Shown: positions 34,277-48,050, counted from the first letter of the stretch. The stretch is DNA of 50,476 nt from JBFMDN01 sp040753915 (GCA_040753915.1 JBFMDN010000040.1:1-50476), one strand, 5' to 3'. Notes: generated by a model not told the origin, from the letters alone. Numbers and translations are program-made.

Positions 34277-35650
34277 ATGAGGAAGAGCAGACCTTCCGTT
34301 GATCAGAGCCGCGAGGAATCAGCAGCTCTCTACCTTTTCTACGGCGACGAGTATCTCGTCAAGGAGCAGGTCGCACAGATCGTCGACCGGGTCCTGCCTG
34401 GTGACATTCAGCAGACAAATCTCTTTGTGATTGAAGGACATTCTCTGGACGCGGGGGCTCTTGTAGCCCTTGTGGTGACTCCTTCCCTTTTCGGCACCAG
34501 CCGCGTGATAATTGTCGACCAGACAACCATCTTCATGGGTCGAGGAGATCGCAAGAAGCTCCTGTCCAAGACCCTGCAGACGTGGAAAGCTGGGGATCGC
34601 CGCGCGACCATGCGAGGTCTATCCCAGGTTCTTTCCCTTTCAGGGCTCACCGTAGATGACATGCGGGAACCTCAGTGGGTCGACGAAGTCCTGGGGGATA
34701 CAGCAGGAGGAGAAGACCGGGAAACACTCGCAGCCGCAGGGAGAGCGTTCCTGGAGGAGGGCAGGAGCATTCAGCCGGCGGGAGGAGAGGACCTGATAGA
34801 AGAGCTGATCTCGTCCGAATTTCCCCCGGGCACTGTCCTAATTTTCACTGCACAGGAAGTTGAGACAAGAAAGAAATTGTTCAAGCTGATCAGCGAGCGA
34901 GGCCGCGTGGTACACTGCGCGGTGCAGGAGCAAAAGTACGGCGGTGGGCTCGATAGGTCTTTCCTTGAAAACCGCATCAAGCACGTCGTGACTCGAGCGG
35001 GCAAGCGCATCGGCCGCGCGGCCATGGACCGCATCTATTCACGGTGCGGGACGGATCTGCGAAGGATCCACGCGGAGCTGGACAAGCTCATCGTCTTTGT
35101 CGGTGAACGGCAGGAGGTAAGGGTCGACGATGTGGATGCCATATTTACCGACTTCCACGAGGCATCTTTCTTCGATCTCACCAACGCGTTGCGCAGCGGG
35201 GACATATCGAAAGCTCTCCCGGCCCTGCACGAGCACCTAAAGATCTCGGCCCATCCACTCCAGACGTTGGGAATCATCGCCTCGGATTTCCGAAAGCTTA
35301 TGGTTGCCCGGGAGCTTCTGTTCACGGTCTTCAAGACCACCTGGAGAGCCGGCATGTCCTATGATCAATTCAAGGAGGTGGTCGCTCAGGCGCGCAGGGA
35401 CCATCCTGAATTGACAGGGAACGAAAAATTCAAATTGCTCTCTTCGGCCGACTATTCGCTCTACCTGCTGCTCCGAGATGCTCAGAAGTTTCCCATGGAA
35501 AAGTTGATTCGCATGATGGAAGCCTGTCTAGACGCGGACATCCAGCTCAAATCTTCCCGTGTCGGAAACCGCTCTCCTCAGGCGATCCTCGAGAATCTCG
35601 TAAGCACAGTCTGTGCACCTGTTCGCGGGCAATCGCCGCGCATGCGGTGA
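34277..35650 (+). CDS. holA: DNA polymerase III delta subunit, with an insertion
   Basis: About 457 residues from ATG 34277 (GGAAAGG upstream); a GTG at 34247 would add ten. Delta opens the beta clamp. The N-terminal part has LYLFYGDEYLVKEQVAQIV, typical of HolA, and the later PPGTVLIFTAQ, the FDLTNAL stretch and the C-terminal DFRKLMVARELL fit the family. The usual length is about 340, and the excess lies mostly at about 105-185, a polar, acidic segment. The fold appears intact around it. It follows tatA by about 110 bases. Confidence 0.88.
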   Translation: MRKSRPSVDQSREESAALYLFYGDEYLVKEQVAQIVDRVLPGDIQQTNLFVIEGHSLDAGALVALVVTPSLFGTSRVIIVDQTTIFMGRGDRKKLLSKTLQTWKAGDRRATMRGLSQVLSLSGLTVDDMREPQWVDEVLGDTAGGEDRETLAAAGRAFLEEGRSIQPAGGEDLIEELISSEFPPGTVLIFTAQEVETRKKLFKLISERGRVVHCAVQEQKYGGGLDRSFLENRIKHVVTRAGKRIGRAAMDRIYSRCGTDLRRIHAELDKLIVFVGERQEVRVDDVDAIFTDFHEASFFDLTNALRSGDISKALPALHEHLKISAHPLQTLGIIASDFRKLMVARELLFTVFKTTWRAGMSYDQFKEVVAQARRDHPELTGNEKFKLLSSADYSLYLLLRDAQKFPMEKLIRMMEACLDADIQLKSSRVGNRSPQAILENLVSTVCAPVRGQSPRMR

Positions 35651-35682
35651 GCGCGATACAGGTTTTGCATGCGACTATAACG

Positions 35683-35711
35683 TTGACGACCCGTTGAGTT
35701 CATTCTACAAT
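35683..35711 (+). promoter_or_regulatory. Promoter of the hyuAB operon
   Basis: TTGACG at 35683-35688 and TACAAT at 35706-35711, 17 bases apart, about 67 bases upstream of hyuA. A pyrimidine-rich stretch (CCCCCTCTCCCTCTC) follows, resembling the dispersed repeat arm, but no full copy is present. Confidence 0.6.
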
Positions 35712-35777
35712 TTCCCCCTCTCCCTCTCACCGTTTTAGGCAACAATCGTTTTACTGCATCAAAATCAAGAGGCTGTC

Positions 35778-37883
35778 ATGCGCTACAAAATCGGCATCGA
35801 TGTTGGCGGAACGTTTACCGACTTCCTCCTCACTCGTTCTGACGGGATCTCCAAGACGTACAAAGTGCTTTCGACTCCCAAAGATCCTTCCATTGCCACG
35901 ATGCAAGGGATTGAGGAAATGGCCGGGGACGAAGGAATGAGTCTTCGGGATTTCCTCAACGCTGTTGACGTCATCGTTCACGGAACCACGGTCACCACAA
36001 ACGCGGTTCTGACTTATTCAGGAGCCAAGACGGGGCTTCTGACAACCACAGGTGTCAGAGATGCCCTCGAAATGCGACGGGGAATCAGGGAGGAACAGTA
36101 CAACAATCGTTACACGAATGTGGTCCCCCTGGTGCCGAGATACAGGCGTCTTCCCGTTGACGGGAGGCTTGATTACGCGGGAGCCGAAATCACTCCGCTC
36201 GCGCTGGATCAAGTGAGGGAGCGTGCCCGCTTCCTCGCTGCAGAGGGAGTGACGGCGGTCGCCATATGCTTCATGAACTCGTTCGCGAACGCGAGCCATG
36301 AAGAGCAGGCCGCCAAGATAGTTGGGGAAATCCTTCCAGACGCGTATCTTTCGGTTTCCACACAGGTGCTCCCGTCCATACGATTTTACGATAGAGTGTC
36401 CACAACGGTCCTCAACGCGTACGTGGGGCCCATTCTGAAGAAATATCTCGACAGCCTTTTGGCAAAGCTCGACGCTGCTGGCTTCCCCAATGTTCTGCTG
36501 ATCATGCAATCAAATGGGGGCGTAGTCTCCCCGTCGATAGCAATGGAGCACGCGGCTACCACGCTGCTTTCAGGACCGGCAGGCGGACCTGTGGCAGGGA
36601 TCGTGTACGCGGGCATTCAGGACTATCGCGATTGCATCACCATGGACATGGGGGGGACCTCGTTCGACTGCGCGCTGATCAAGGACGCCATGCCTTTTAC
36701 GACCACGGTCGGCGAGATTAACCGTTTGCGCCTTGCCCTCCCCATGCTCAACGTCGTGACGATAGGAGCAGGAGGCGGCTCCATAGGATGGCTCGACGAA
36801 GGCGGCCTGTTGCGAATGGGTCCCCAGAGCGCATCCTCAGATCCCGGCCCTGCGTGTTACGGTTTGGGCGGAGAGATGCCAACCTGTACGGACGCCGACC
36901 TCGTTCTCGGATACTTGGACGAGAACTTCTTCGCTGGCGGCCGCATGGCTTTACGCAGGGACCGGGCGGAAAAGGCCATTATGGATAAGATTGCCCGACC
37001 GCTGGGCTATGACCTGCATGAAGCGGCGGCCGGGATGTACCATGTCATCAACGTGAACATGGCTGCCGCTGTTCGGGAAGTCGCAGTGAAGCACGGACAG
37101 GATCCGAGGGATTTTCCCCTGGTCGTTGCAGGCGGGGCAGGACCGAACCATGCGTGCATGATAGCGTTGGAACTGGAAAATCCTGTGCTTATCGTTCCTA
37201 GAGAGTCCTCGATTTTCTGCGCGGCGGGCATGCTCATGTCCGATTTGAAACATAACTTCGTCCGGACGTACGCGGTTCTGCTCCGAGACGCGGACCCGCA
37301 GATCTTTGGTCGACTCTTCGACGAAATGAAGCGATCAGGCAAACAGTTGCTCATGGAAGAGGGTATCCCGGAGTCGGACATCGAGTATCGCTACTCTCTC
37401 GACCTGCGCTATGTGAAGCAGTACCACGAGGTGGAAGTGGAAGTTACCGCGCAGGAGGTCGACCGCTTCGATATCGACGCCATGGCCAAGAGATTTCACC
37501 CGGCTCACAATATGTTGTACGGATATTCCCTCGAAGACCAGGGCACTCCCGTAGAGTTGATCAATATGCGCCTGGTGTGTACCGGCAAAACCGAAAAACC
37601 GGTGTTCCAGCAGCAGAAATACGCGGGAGAGGATCCGTCTCGCGCGTACAAGAAAGACAGAAAGGCTTATCTGCCGACGCAGAAGGCATTTCAGGATGTA
37701 CCGGTCTTCGACGGCCTCGCGCTCCAATTCGGCAATCGCATAGAGGGTCCGGCCATTGTAGAACAGGTGAACACGACCACGTTCGTGGCATCTCAGTTCA
37801 ACGTCATGACCGATCGCTACGGTAGCTTCACCATGTATCTGAAACACCTGGAAGAGGACGTCAAAAGGAGGATCCTCCTATGA
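35778..37883 (+). CDS. Hydantoinase/oxoprolinase A subunit, acetone/acetophenone carboxylase-like
   Basis: 701 residues of the HyuA family. KIGIDVGGTFTDFLLT at the N terminus is the ATP-binding actin-like phosphate 1 motif; HGTTVTTNAVL, LSGPAGGPVAGIVYAG and MDMGGTSFDCALI follow. Members include ATP-dependent hydantoinases, 5-oxoprolinase and the carboxylases of acetone and acetophenone. It is coupled to hyuB by an ATGA overlap. The CoA ligase downstream suggests aromatic or ketone breakdown, but the substrate is not settled. Confidence 0.88.
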   Translation: MRYKIGIDVGGTFTDFLLTRSDGISKTYKVLSTPKDPSIATMQGIEEMAGDEGMSLRDFLNAVDVIVHGTTVTTNAVLTYSGAKTGLLTTTGVRDALEMRRGIREEQYNNRYTNVVPLVPRYRRLPVDGRLDYAGAEITPLALDQVRERARFLAAEGVTAVAICFMNSFANASHEEQAAKIVGEILPDAYLSVSTQVLPSIRFYDRVSTTVLNAYVGPILKKYLDSLLAKLDAAGFPNVLLIMQSNGGVVSPSIAMEHAATTLLSGPAGGPVAGIVYAGIQDYRDCITMDMGGTSFDCALIKDAMPFTTTVGEINRLRLALPMLNVVTIGAGGGSIGWLDEGGLLRMGPQSASSDPGPACYGLGGEMPTCTDADLVLGYLDENFFAGGRMALRRDRAEKAIMDKIARPLGYDLHEAAAGMYHVINVNMAAAVREVAVKHGQDPRDFPLVVAGGAGPNHACMIALELENPVLIVPRESSIFCAAGMLMSDLKHNFVRTYAVLLRDADPQIFGRLFDEMKRSGKQLLMEEGIPESDIEYRYSLDLRYVKQYHEVEVEVTAQEVDRFDIDAMAKRFHPAHNMLYGYSLEDQGTPVELINMRLVCTGKTEKPVFQQQKYAGEDPSRAYKKDRKAYLPTQKAFQDVPVFDGLALQFGNRIEGPAIVEQVNTTTFVASQFNVMTDRYGSFTMYLKHLEEDVKRRILL

Positions 37884-39631
37884 GCGTAGAGATAGACAGG
37901 GTACTCGTGTCAATTCTGCAGAGGCGCTTGAAATCAATCACTGAGGAAATGAGCATTGCCCTTACCATGACCACAAGGTCTCCCATTCTTTGCGAGGCAA
38001 AGGATTTCGTCACAGGTCTGTACGACGCGCGCGGAAAAATGCTCGAGCAGACGGAGAACCTGCCGATCCTCTCATTCTCCCTCGGACCGGTGTGCGAGTA
38101 TATCGTGGACTACTTCGGGGATGAAATCTACCCCGGAGACGTGATCTTCCACAACGATGTCTTCTCCATGGGGAATCAGAACAATGATGTGGCCGCGTAC
38201 AAGCCCATTTTCTGGAACGAAACCCTCGTAGGTTGGGCAGCATGCAAGGGCCATCAGGCTGACATCGGAGGAGCCGTGCAGGGAGGTTACAATCCCAATG
38301 CCACCGAGGTATGGCAAGAAGCGCTTCGCATTCCCCCGGTGAAGGTATACGAGAGAGGAAAACTTCGAAAAGACGTCTGGGATCTTATCTTCGCGAATAT
38401 TCGCCTCGATATTGTTGCGGAAGATATGAGAGCAGAGATCGGCTCCTGCGTCGTCGGCGAACGGGGGCTGCTGAAAATCATTGAACGCTATGGACTTGAG
38501 ACCTTTGAAGCGCACAAGAACTATCTGTTCGACTCGACGGAAAAGATGATGACCGCGGAAATTCGAACTATTCCCGATGGGGTCTACTATGGCGAGTCTA
38601 ACTGCTATTTCGACGGGAAGAATCCCGGGTCGAAATACACCATCCGAGTGCGAATAACAGTGAAGGATGGCGGGATCGTGTTCGACTATTCCGACACAGA
38701 CCCCCAGACTCCGGGATTCGTTAACGGCACCTACACATCGAGCGCGTCCGCAACCATTTTGACCTTCCTCCAGATGGTCAACCCCGATATCCCTCACAAC
38801 GACGGAATGGTGCGACCGGTGAAAATTATTATTCCTCAGGGCACCATCCTGAACGCAGCGTATCCTGCGGCCACGACGTACGGGAATCACCTGTGCCCCA
38901 ACAATGCTGATGCGATCATGAGAGCTCTGGGTCCGATCATCCCGGACAGGGTCACAGCAGAGTGGAATGAGCTGCTCTGCTCCCTCACCACGGGAGTTGA
39001 TCCCCGCAAAGGATCTCCGTACGTGGACATCGGGTTCATGGGACTCAAAGGAGGATCCGGTGCGATAAAAGGTGCAGACGGATACGATCATATTGGCATG
39101 ATTGACGCGTCAGGAGGCGTGCTCGATCAGGATTACGAAATGTTCGAGCAGCAGACTCCTCATCTTCTGCGCAAACACGAGTATTGGCCAGATTCCGCGG
39201 GCCCGGGGCAATGGCGCGGGGGCCTGGGAGTGGAGACCGAGTTCGTAATCGGATCGGACAACACGAAGGTGGTGACCTTCGGAGATGGGGATGTAGAGCC
39301 AGCTCGAGGCGCCCTTGGCGGCATGGATGGCACGCTGAACAAGATCGAGCTTACGTACCCCGATGGAAGAACTTACCTGTGCACTACCAAGGACCTCGTG
39401 GAAAACGTTCCCAAAGGAACGATCTACTTTCAGCAAGCAGGTGGAGGAGGAGGTTATGGGGATCCCTTCCTGAGGCCCGCGCAAAAGGTAGCCGAAGAGG
39501 TAAGAAACGGTGTGATTTCCTTCGAGGCTGCAGCCAGGGATTACGGGGTGGTCGTAGATCCAGGAACTTTTGGTGTCAACGAGGAGGAAACCCAGCGGCT
39601 GCGATCGTCGCGTCCTATCCGAACCTGCTGA
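37880..39631 (+). CDS. Hydantoinase/oxoprolinase B subunit, acetone/acetophenone carboxylase-like
   Basis: 583 residues of the HyuB family. The start is ATG overlapping the hyuA stop, with AAGGAGG upstream. Signatures include LSFSLGPVCEYIVDYFGDEIYPGDVIFHND, HQADIGGAVQGGYNPNATEV, and the glycine-rich QQAGGGGGYGDPF near the C terminus. HyuA and HyuB form a complex that uses ATP. The length and gene order fit acetophenone-carboxylase-like or N-methylhydantoinase-like enzymes. A dispersed repeat begins 26 bases after its stop. Confidence 0.88.
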   Translation: MSVEIDRVLVSILQRRLKSITEEMSIALTMTTRSPILCEAKDFVTGLYDARGKMLEQTENLPILSFSLGPVCEYIVDYFGDEIYPGDVIFHNDVFSMGNQNNDVAAYKPIFWNETLVGWAACKGHQADIGGAVQGGYNPNATEVWQEALRIPPVKVYERGKLRKDVWDLIFANIRLDIVAEDMRAEIGSCVVGERGLLKIIERYGLETFEAHKNYLFDSTEKMMTAEIRTIPDGVYYGESNCYFDGKNPGSKYTIRVRITVKDGGIVFDYSDTDPQTPGFVNGTYTSSASATILTFLQMVNPDIPHNDGMVRPVKIIIPQGTILNAAYPAATTYGNHLCPNNADAIMRALGPIIPDRVTAEWNELLCSLTTGVDPRKGSPYVDIGFMGLKGGSGAIKGADGYDHIGMIDASGGVLDQDYEMFEQQTPHLLRKHEYWPDSAGPGQWRGGLGVETEFVIGSDNTKVVTFGDGDVEPARGALGGMDGTLNKIELTYPDGRTYLCTTKDLVENVPKGTIYFQQAGGGGGYGDPFLRPAQKVAEEVRNGVISFEAAARDYGVVVDPGTFGVNEEETQRLRSSRPIRTC

Positions 39632-39657
39632 TGATTCTGCCGCGGAGGAGCCCCTTC

Positions 39658-39815
39658 GAAAATGTCTCAAAACTCGGGACACACCAAAACTCGTAGCACG
39701 ATTGGGCGTCGATGGGTGGAAAGGCACCCTCACCCCAACCCTCTGCCAGATGGAGAGGGAGCGGGAAGAACCCCCCTCTCCCCCGCTTCGGGGGAGAGGG
39801 TCAGGGTGAGGGGGC
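39658..39815 (+). repeat. Dispersed repeat, copy 2
   Basis: About 158 bases, between hyuB and paaK. It opens AAAATGTCTCAAAACTCGGG and ends in a long palindrome with arms CTCTCCCCC and GGGGGAGAG around CGCTTC. The core matches copies at 26743 (inverted) and 50332. Confidence 0.85.
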
Positions 39816-39959
39816 GTGCCACAATTATCACGGACTGCAGGCTTTTGAGACGCTTTCCTTCTGCCTGCCGTAGCTGCGCGCTCGATTCGAGCCGCGGCAG
39901 GCCGTGCATCCGATAGACCGCGACATCGTGCGAATCGTATTCTTTCCGGGAGAGTGTTC

Positions 39960-41246
39960 ATGAACAGTTTTATGCCTACCTTTGCCACCGTGGATGAGCT
40001 CGCCGACCACCAGCTCAAGGGACTGCGTTGGACAGTAAGTCATGCATATCAGGGGTCCGCTGCGTACAGGGCCAAGTTCGACGCGGCGGCGGTCAAACCA
40101 GAAGACATTCGAAGTCTTGACGACCTGAAGCGTCTTCCGTTTACCACTGCGGCTGACCTTGCCGAGGGGTATCCGTTTCCTCTGCTTTGTGTCCCCTTCG
40201 AGGATGTGGTGAGGATCCACGCATCCTCAGGAACCACGGGAAAACGGAAGGTGCTCTGCTACACCCAAAAGGACATAAGCGACTGGGCCCATTTCTTTGC
40301 CCGATGCTACGAAATGGCTGAGCTGAGTCGTGAAGACCGCGTGCAGATCTGTGTAGGGTACGGTGTGTGGACGGCAGGGGTCGGGTTCCAGTTAGGATGT
40401 GAACGGTTTGGAGCCCTTGCAGTTCCCGCAGGACCTGGCAACCTTGAGATGCAGATGGAGTTCCTCATTGATTTCCAGAGCACCGTCATCTGTTGTACTG
40501 CTTCTATGGGGCTGCTCCTCGCCGAGGAGGTGGAGCGCCGAGGATTGAGAGACAAGATTCGGCTGACGAAAATGATTTACGGATCGGAGAGGTCTTCGGA
40601 CGCGATGAGAGAGCGAATCAGGAATCTCTTGGGATTAACCCACATGTTCGATATACCCGGCATGACAGAGCTCTACGGTCCCGGAACCGGACTGGAGTGC
40701 ACGGCTCATCGGGGAATCCATTACTGGGCGGATTACTATCTAGTGGAAATCCTCGACCCTGACACACTCGAGCCCGTGCCTGACGGTGAAGTGGGCGAAA
40801 TGGTCGTCACCACTCTCTGCAAGGAGGCAGTACCACTAATCCGCTATCGTACACGCGATCTCACCGCGCTCATTCCCGGACCCTGTTCGTGCGGAAACAT
40901 ACTGCCGAGACATGACAGAATTCTCGGCCGATCGGACGACATGTTCATCGTGCGTGCAGTAAACGTTTACCCCGGACAGATAGACAGCGCGCTCAGCCAG
41001 ATCCCCGGCATTGGCAGCGAGTACCAGGTACTCCTCGAGAGGAAGGACGGGAAGGACACCATGAGATTGAGAGTGGAGCGAGAGCTGGCGGCTGACCCGT
41101 CCGCTGACCGGCACACAGAAACTCTTGTGAAAGAGGCCATAAAGAAGAAAATCCTCGTCACTCCTCAGGTGGAAATTGTAGAATACGGCTCGCTACCGCG
41201 AAGCGAGCGGAAGACGAAACGGGTCTTTGATATGAGAGAAGCCTGA
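39960..41246 (+). CDS. PaaK-type aryl-CoA ligase (phenylacetate-CoA ligase family)
   Basis: 428 residues from ATG 39960, which has GGGAGAG upstream. The family's N-terminal LKGLRWTVSHAYQGSAAYRAKF opens it, followed by the AMP-binding loop SSGTTGKRK, a middle TELYGPG motif, and RTRDLT with GRSDDMFIVRAVNVYPGQI. These enzymes activate phenylacetate or similar acids to CoA thioesters with ATP through an adenylate. A carboxylase next to a ligase is as in acetophenone degradation, where a benzoylacetate-CoA ligase follows; the real substrate is not known. Confidence 0.88.
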   Translation: MNSFMPTFATVDELADHQLKGLRWTVSHAYQGSAAYRAKFDAAAVKPEDIRSLDDLKRLPFTTAADLAEGYPFPLLCVPFEDVVRIHASSGTTGKRKVLCYTQKDISDWAHFFARCYEMAELSREDRVQICVGYGVWTAGVGFQLGCERFGALAVPAGPGNLEMQMEFLIDFQSTVICCTASMGLLLAEEVERRGLRDKIRLTKMIYGSERSSDAMRERIRNLLGLTHMFDIPGMTELYGPGTGLECTAHRGIHYWADYYLVEILDPDTLEPVPDGEVGEMVVTTLCKEAVPLIRYRTRDLTALIPGPCSCGNILPRHDRILGRSDDMFIVRAVNVYPGQIDSALSQIPGIGSEYQVLLERKDGKDTMRLRVERELAADPSADRHTETLVKEAIKKKILVTPQVEIVEYGSLPRSERKTKRVFDMREA

Positions 41247-41383
41247 AATACTTTGAGGACCCGGTATACCGACGTGGTCGCACTGTTGGAATGGCATTCG
41301 AGCACGTCAGGAAGCTCGGCAGCAGTAATTCTTTCAGGACTGGAGCATCTCCTGTCGTGATTGAAGGATGGGGAGAGAATTCA

Positions 41384-41872
41384 ATGGCAACGGATTTTGT
41401 ATTTGTATACGGGGCCAACATGAGTCGGTCTGAATTGCGCTCATGGCTCGAGGGCTCTGGCCACGACTCATCGCTGGTCCTTAGCGCGCAAATTGCTACC
41501 CTGTCGGGGTACGACTATGTCTGGAATTATTACTCGAGAGGGAGAGGTTGCGGTACCGCCAACCTGGAGCCGAAAGAGAACTCCACCGTGTGGGGCATCC
41601 TTCTGGAAATCGATGAATCGCTGCTCAAGGAATTTGACCGGAAAGAAGGACATCCGTATTTTTACTCCCGCGGCACCAAGCGTGTTCCCGTCAAGACGGT
41701 TAGCAACGGACAGGTGGTGCAGGCCTGGCTTTATCTGGCTGAATCGAACAAGACTGCCGGCAAGGACGTCCGGCCTTCCCGTGAGTACAAGGGTGTTCTG
41801 GTGAGTGCGGCCGAATACTGGGGATTTCCCGAGGAGTACATAGAGCGTATGCGACAGTGGGACACGCAATAG
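41384..41872 (+). CDS. Gamma-glutamylcyclotransferase-like protein
   Basis: About 162 residues from ATG 41384, which has GGGGAGAG upstream. The start FVFVYGANMSRSEL corresponds to the family's YGSN glycine loop (here YGAN), and the proton-shuttling glutamate is probably in FDRKEGHPYFYSR. Members release 5-oxoproline from gamma-glutamyl amines or act on related lactams. There is no glutathione gene nearby, so the substrate is unknown. It starts about 140 bases after paaK. Confidence 0.75.
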   Translation: MATDFVFVYGANMSRSELRSWLEGSGHDSSLVLSAQIATLSGYDYVWNYYSRGRGCGTANLEPKENSTVWGILLEIDESLLKEFDRKEGHPYFYSRGTKRVPVKTVSNGQVVQAWLYLAESNKTAGKDVRPSREYKGVLVSAAEYWGFPEEYIERMRQWDTQ

Positions 41873-41986
41873 GGATCAGCGTTCGCAAGGCGCGCGTTCT
41901 TCGTTTCGGAAGCGGCCATACACTTGGATATGCAACCGTCCAAACGCTTTTCCGCCAGGCTAGGGTATCTGTCGCGAGGGTTCGAC

Positions 41987-42547
41987 ATGGATGCTGTCGG
42001 CTTCATTCACGGGAGATTTCAGCCTCTGCACAACGACCACATGAAGTACCTGCTTGCGGGGAAGAGCCGATGCAGGCACATGGTCGTAGGAATTACCAAT
42101 CCCGACCCCCTCCTGACCTCCCACGATCCCGACGATCCGGTAAGGAGCCTCGATTCTGCCAACGTCCTGACCTATTATCAGAGACTCAACATGATCCGGG
42201 ATGCGCTTCTCGAGGCCCAAGTCTCGTACGAGGAATTTTCCATCGTCCCCTTTCCTGTGAATCGGCCGGACCTTTACAGATTCTACGCGCCCCTGGATGC
42301 CACATTTTATCTGACCATCTACGACTCGTGGGGCCACAAGAAGCACAAGCTTTTCCAGTCTGTAGGTCTGAAAACAGAAGTGATGTGGGAAAAACCCGCT
42401 ACGGAGAAAGGTATCTGCGGTGCCACCGTCCGGAACGCCATGGTTCACGGCGACCCGTGGGAGCACCTTGTTCCCGCCAGCACTGCTCGGCTGCTCAAAG
42501 AATGGAGAATGCCAGAGATGCTCGCCGCCTGGAACCGAGGCGCTTGA
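41987..42547 (+). CDS. Nicotinamide-nucleotide adenylyltransferase, archaeal/NadM-like
   Basis: 186 residues from ATG 41987, which has GAGGG six bases upstream; a second ATG at 41924 is less likely. The nucleotidyltransferase signature GFIHGRFQPLHNDHM contains the HxxH motif, and the C-terminal SATVR-like element is GATVRNAMVHGDPWEHLVP. NadM-type enzymes attach AMP to NMN to make NAD. The usual bacterial enzyme is NadD; whether a nadD occurs elsewhere cannot be seen. It follows the GGCT gene by about 110 bases. Confidence 0.8.
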   Translation: MDAVGFIHGRFQPLHNDHMKYLLAGKSRCRHMVVGITNPDPLLTSHDPDDPVRSLDSANVLTYYQRLNMIRDALLEAQVSYEEFSIVPFPVNRPDLYRFYAPLDATFYLTIYDSWGHKKHKLFQSVGLKTEVMWEKPATEKGICGATVRNAMVHGDPWEHLVPASTARLLKEWRMPEMLAAWNRGA

Positions 42548-42699
42548 TGCCTCGTATCAATGAAACACGAACCCCACTCCGGTGATGAACTGCACCAGGA
42601 TTCTCGGCACTGACCTATCATTGTGAAGGAGGAGCGCAGGCTTTCAAGGCCGCGATTTGTCTCAAGATGCGACCTGTAAAAGCCGCGTTAAGGGAATGA

Positions 42700-42720
42700 A
42701 CCCGCGTGCGAACGCGGGGT
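42700..42720. other. GC-rich hairpin downstream of the rRNA operon
   Basis: CCCGCG and CGCGGG arms around a TGCGAA loop. No T-run follows, so it is not a clear terminator. It lies between the nadM-like gene and the rRNA operon terminator. Confidence 0.45.
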
Positions 42721-42738
42721 CTGAGCTGCAGAACGACG

Positions 42739-42769
42739 AAGAGCCCCGCTCTGAAACGACGGGGCTCTT
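42739..42769 (-). terminator. Intrinsic terminator of the rRNA operon
   Basis: A perfect 10-base stem, AAGAGCCCCG with CGGGGCTCTT, about nine bases after the 5S end. Two T follow on the minus strand and three on the plus strand, so it may work in both directions. Confidence 0.7.
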
Positions 42770-42777
42770 TATGGGGT

Positions 42778-42895
<118 letters not shown>

Positions 42896-42983
42896 AAATC
42901 GAATGTGTTGAGCGCTGAGCCGCAACCCAGCGCGCCAAGTATATCAATCGAATAGGGGTTCGAGGATACAAGCTCGTTTTGTT

Positions 42984-45981
<2,998 letters not shown>

Positions 45982-46017
45982 CCCGAACGATGAGTATCCT
46001 CGAATCACCCTATTTGA

Positions 46018-46029
46018 TTGTCAAAGATC
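46018..46029 (-). promoter_or_regulatory. boxA-like antitermination element in the 16S-23S spacer
   Basis: GATCTTTGACAA on the minus strand; bacterial boxA is near TGCTCTTTAACAA. The same 12 bases recur in the leader at 47890-47901. NusB/NusE would bind it to keep transcription through the long RNA. Confidence 0.6.
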
Positions 46030-46031
46030 AA

Positions 46032-46107
46032 TGGTGGAGGTGAACGGATTCGAACCGATGACCCCCTGCTTGCAAAGCAGGTGCTCTCCCAGCTGAGCTA
46101 CACCCCC
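46032..46107 (-). tRNA. tRNA-Ala (anticodon TGC)
   Basis: 76 bases, GGGGGTGTAGCTCAGCTGGG at the 5' end, anticodon arm CCTGCTTTGCAAGCAGG with TGC, and GGTTCGAATCC in the T arm. CCA is encoded. It is in the 16S-23S spacer. Confidence 0.96.
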
Positions 46108-46115
46108 GCCGGGCG

Positions 46116-46193
46116 TGGTGGGCCTAGTTGGAATTGAACCAACGACCTCACGCTTATCAGGCGTGCGCTCTAGCCGAACTGAGCTATAGGCCC
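46116..46193 (-). tRNA. tRNA-Ile (anticodon GAT)
   Basis: 78 bases, GGGCCTATAGCTCAGTTCGG at the 5' end, anticodon arm CACGCCTGATAAGCGTG with GAT, and TTGGTTCAATTCC in the T arm. CCA is encoded. It is upstream of tRNA-Ala in transcription. Confidence 0.96.
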
Positions 46194-46200
46194 GATGTCC

Positions 46201-46243
46201 TCCGTCGACCTCTGATGACTGAATAGCAGGCGAGTTTGGGATT
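46201..46243 (-). other. 3' arm of the 16S processing stem
   Basis: Complementary to the leader at 47865-47905; the core CTGAATAGCAG (46219-46229, plus strand) pairs with CTGCTATTCAG (47879-47889). Such long stems around 16S are cut by RNase III. Confidence 0.65.
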
Positions 46244-46280
46244 GACCTAGGTTTTGTCTGGGGCTTGCGCCCCGAGAACA

Positions 46281-47844
<1,564 letters not shown>

Positions 47845-47864
47845 ACTGTCTCTATCGAATAAAC

Positions 47865-47905
47865 GTTGACCCAACTCTCTGCTATTCAGTTGTCAAAGAT
47901 CGACG
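47865..47905 (-). other. 5' arm of the 16S processing stem
   Basis: Pairs with 46201-46243 across the 16S gene; about 11 perfect bases at the centre and more with mismatches. It includes the boxA-like element at 47890-47901. Confidence 0.65.
47890..47901 (-). promoter_or_regulatory. boxA-like element in the rRNA leader
   Basis: GATCTTTGACAA on the minus strand, about 46 bases before 16S and identical to 46018-46029. Probably antitermination. Confidence 0.6.
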
Positions 47906-47938
47906 GGGTCGATTCAAACCCACAACCCTTTCGGTTGT

Positions 47939-47980
47939 ATCCTACACCATCCTCAGGCTCGCTGTCAAGAAAAATTTTTC
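47939..47980 (-). promoter_or_regulatory. rRNA operon promoter P2
   Basis: TTGACA (47968-47963), 18-base spacer and TAGGAT (47944-47939) on the minus strand. An AT-rich AAAAATTTTTC (47970-47980) lies directly upstream as a possible UP element. Confidence 0.7.
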
Positions 47981-48021
47981 CGTCGCAAGCCTCGTTCCCT
48001 TTCACTTCAAGGGAAGCCATA

Positions 48022-48050
48022 TGTATATCGTTGATCCGTTTTCCTGTCAA
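48022..48050 (-). promoter_or_regulatory. rRNA operon promoter P1
   Basis: TTGACA (48050-48045), 17-base spacer and TATACA (48027-48022) on the minus strand, with an AT-rich stretch upstream. A third TTGACA at 48136-48131 lacks a good -10. Confidence 0.7.

Noticed and set aside
42700..42720. Hairpin as a terminator of the nadM-like gene
   Set aside because: No T-run follows, so I list it only as a hairpin.
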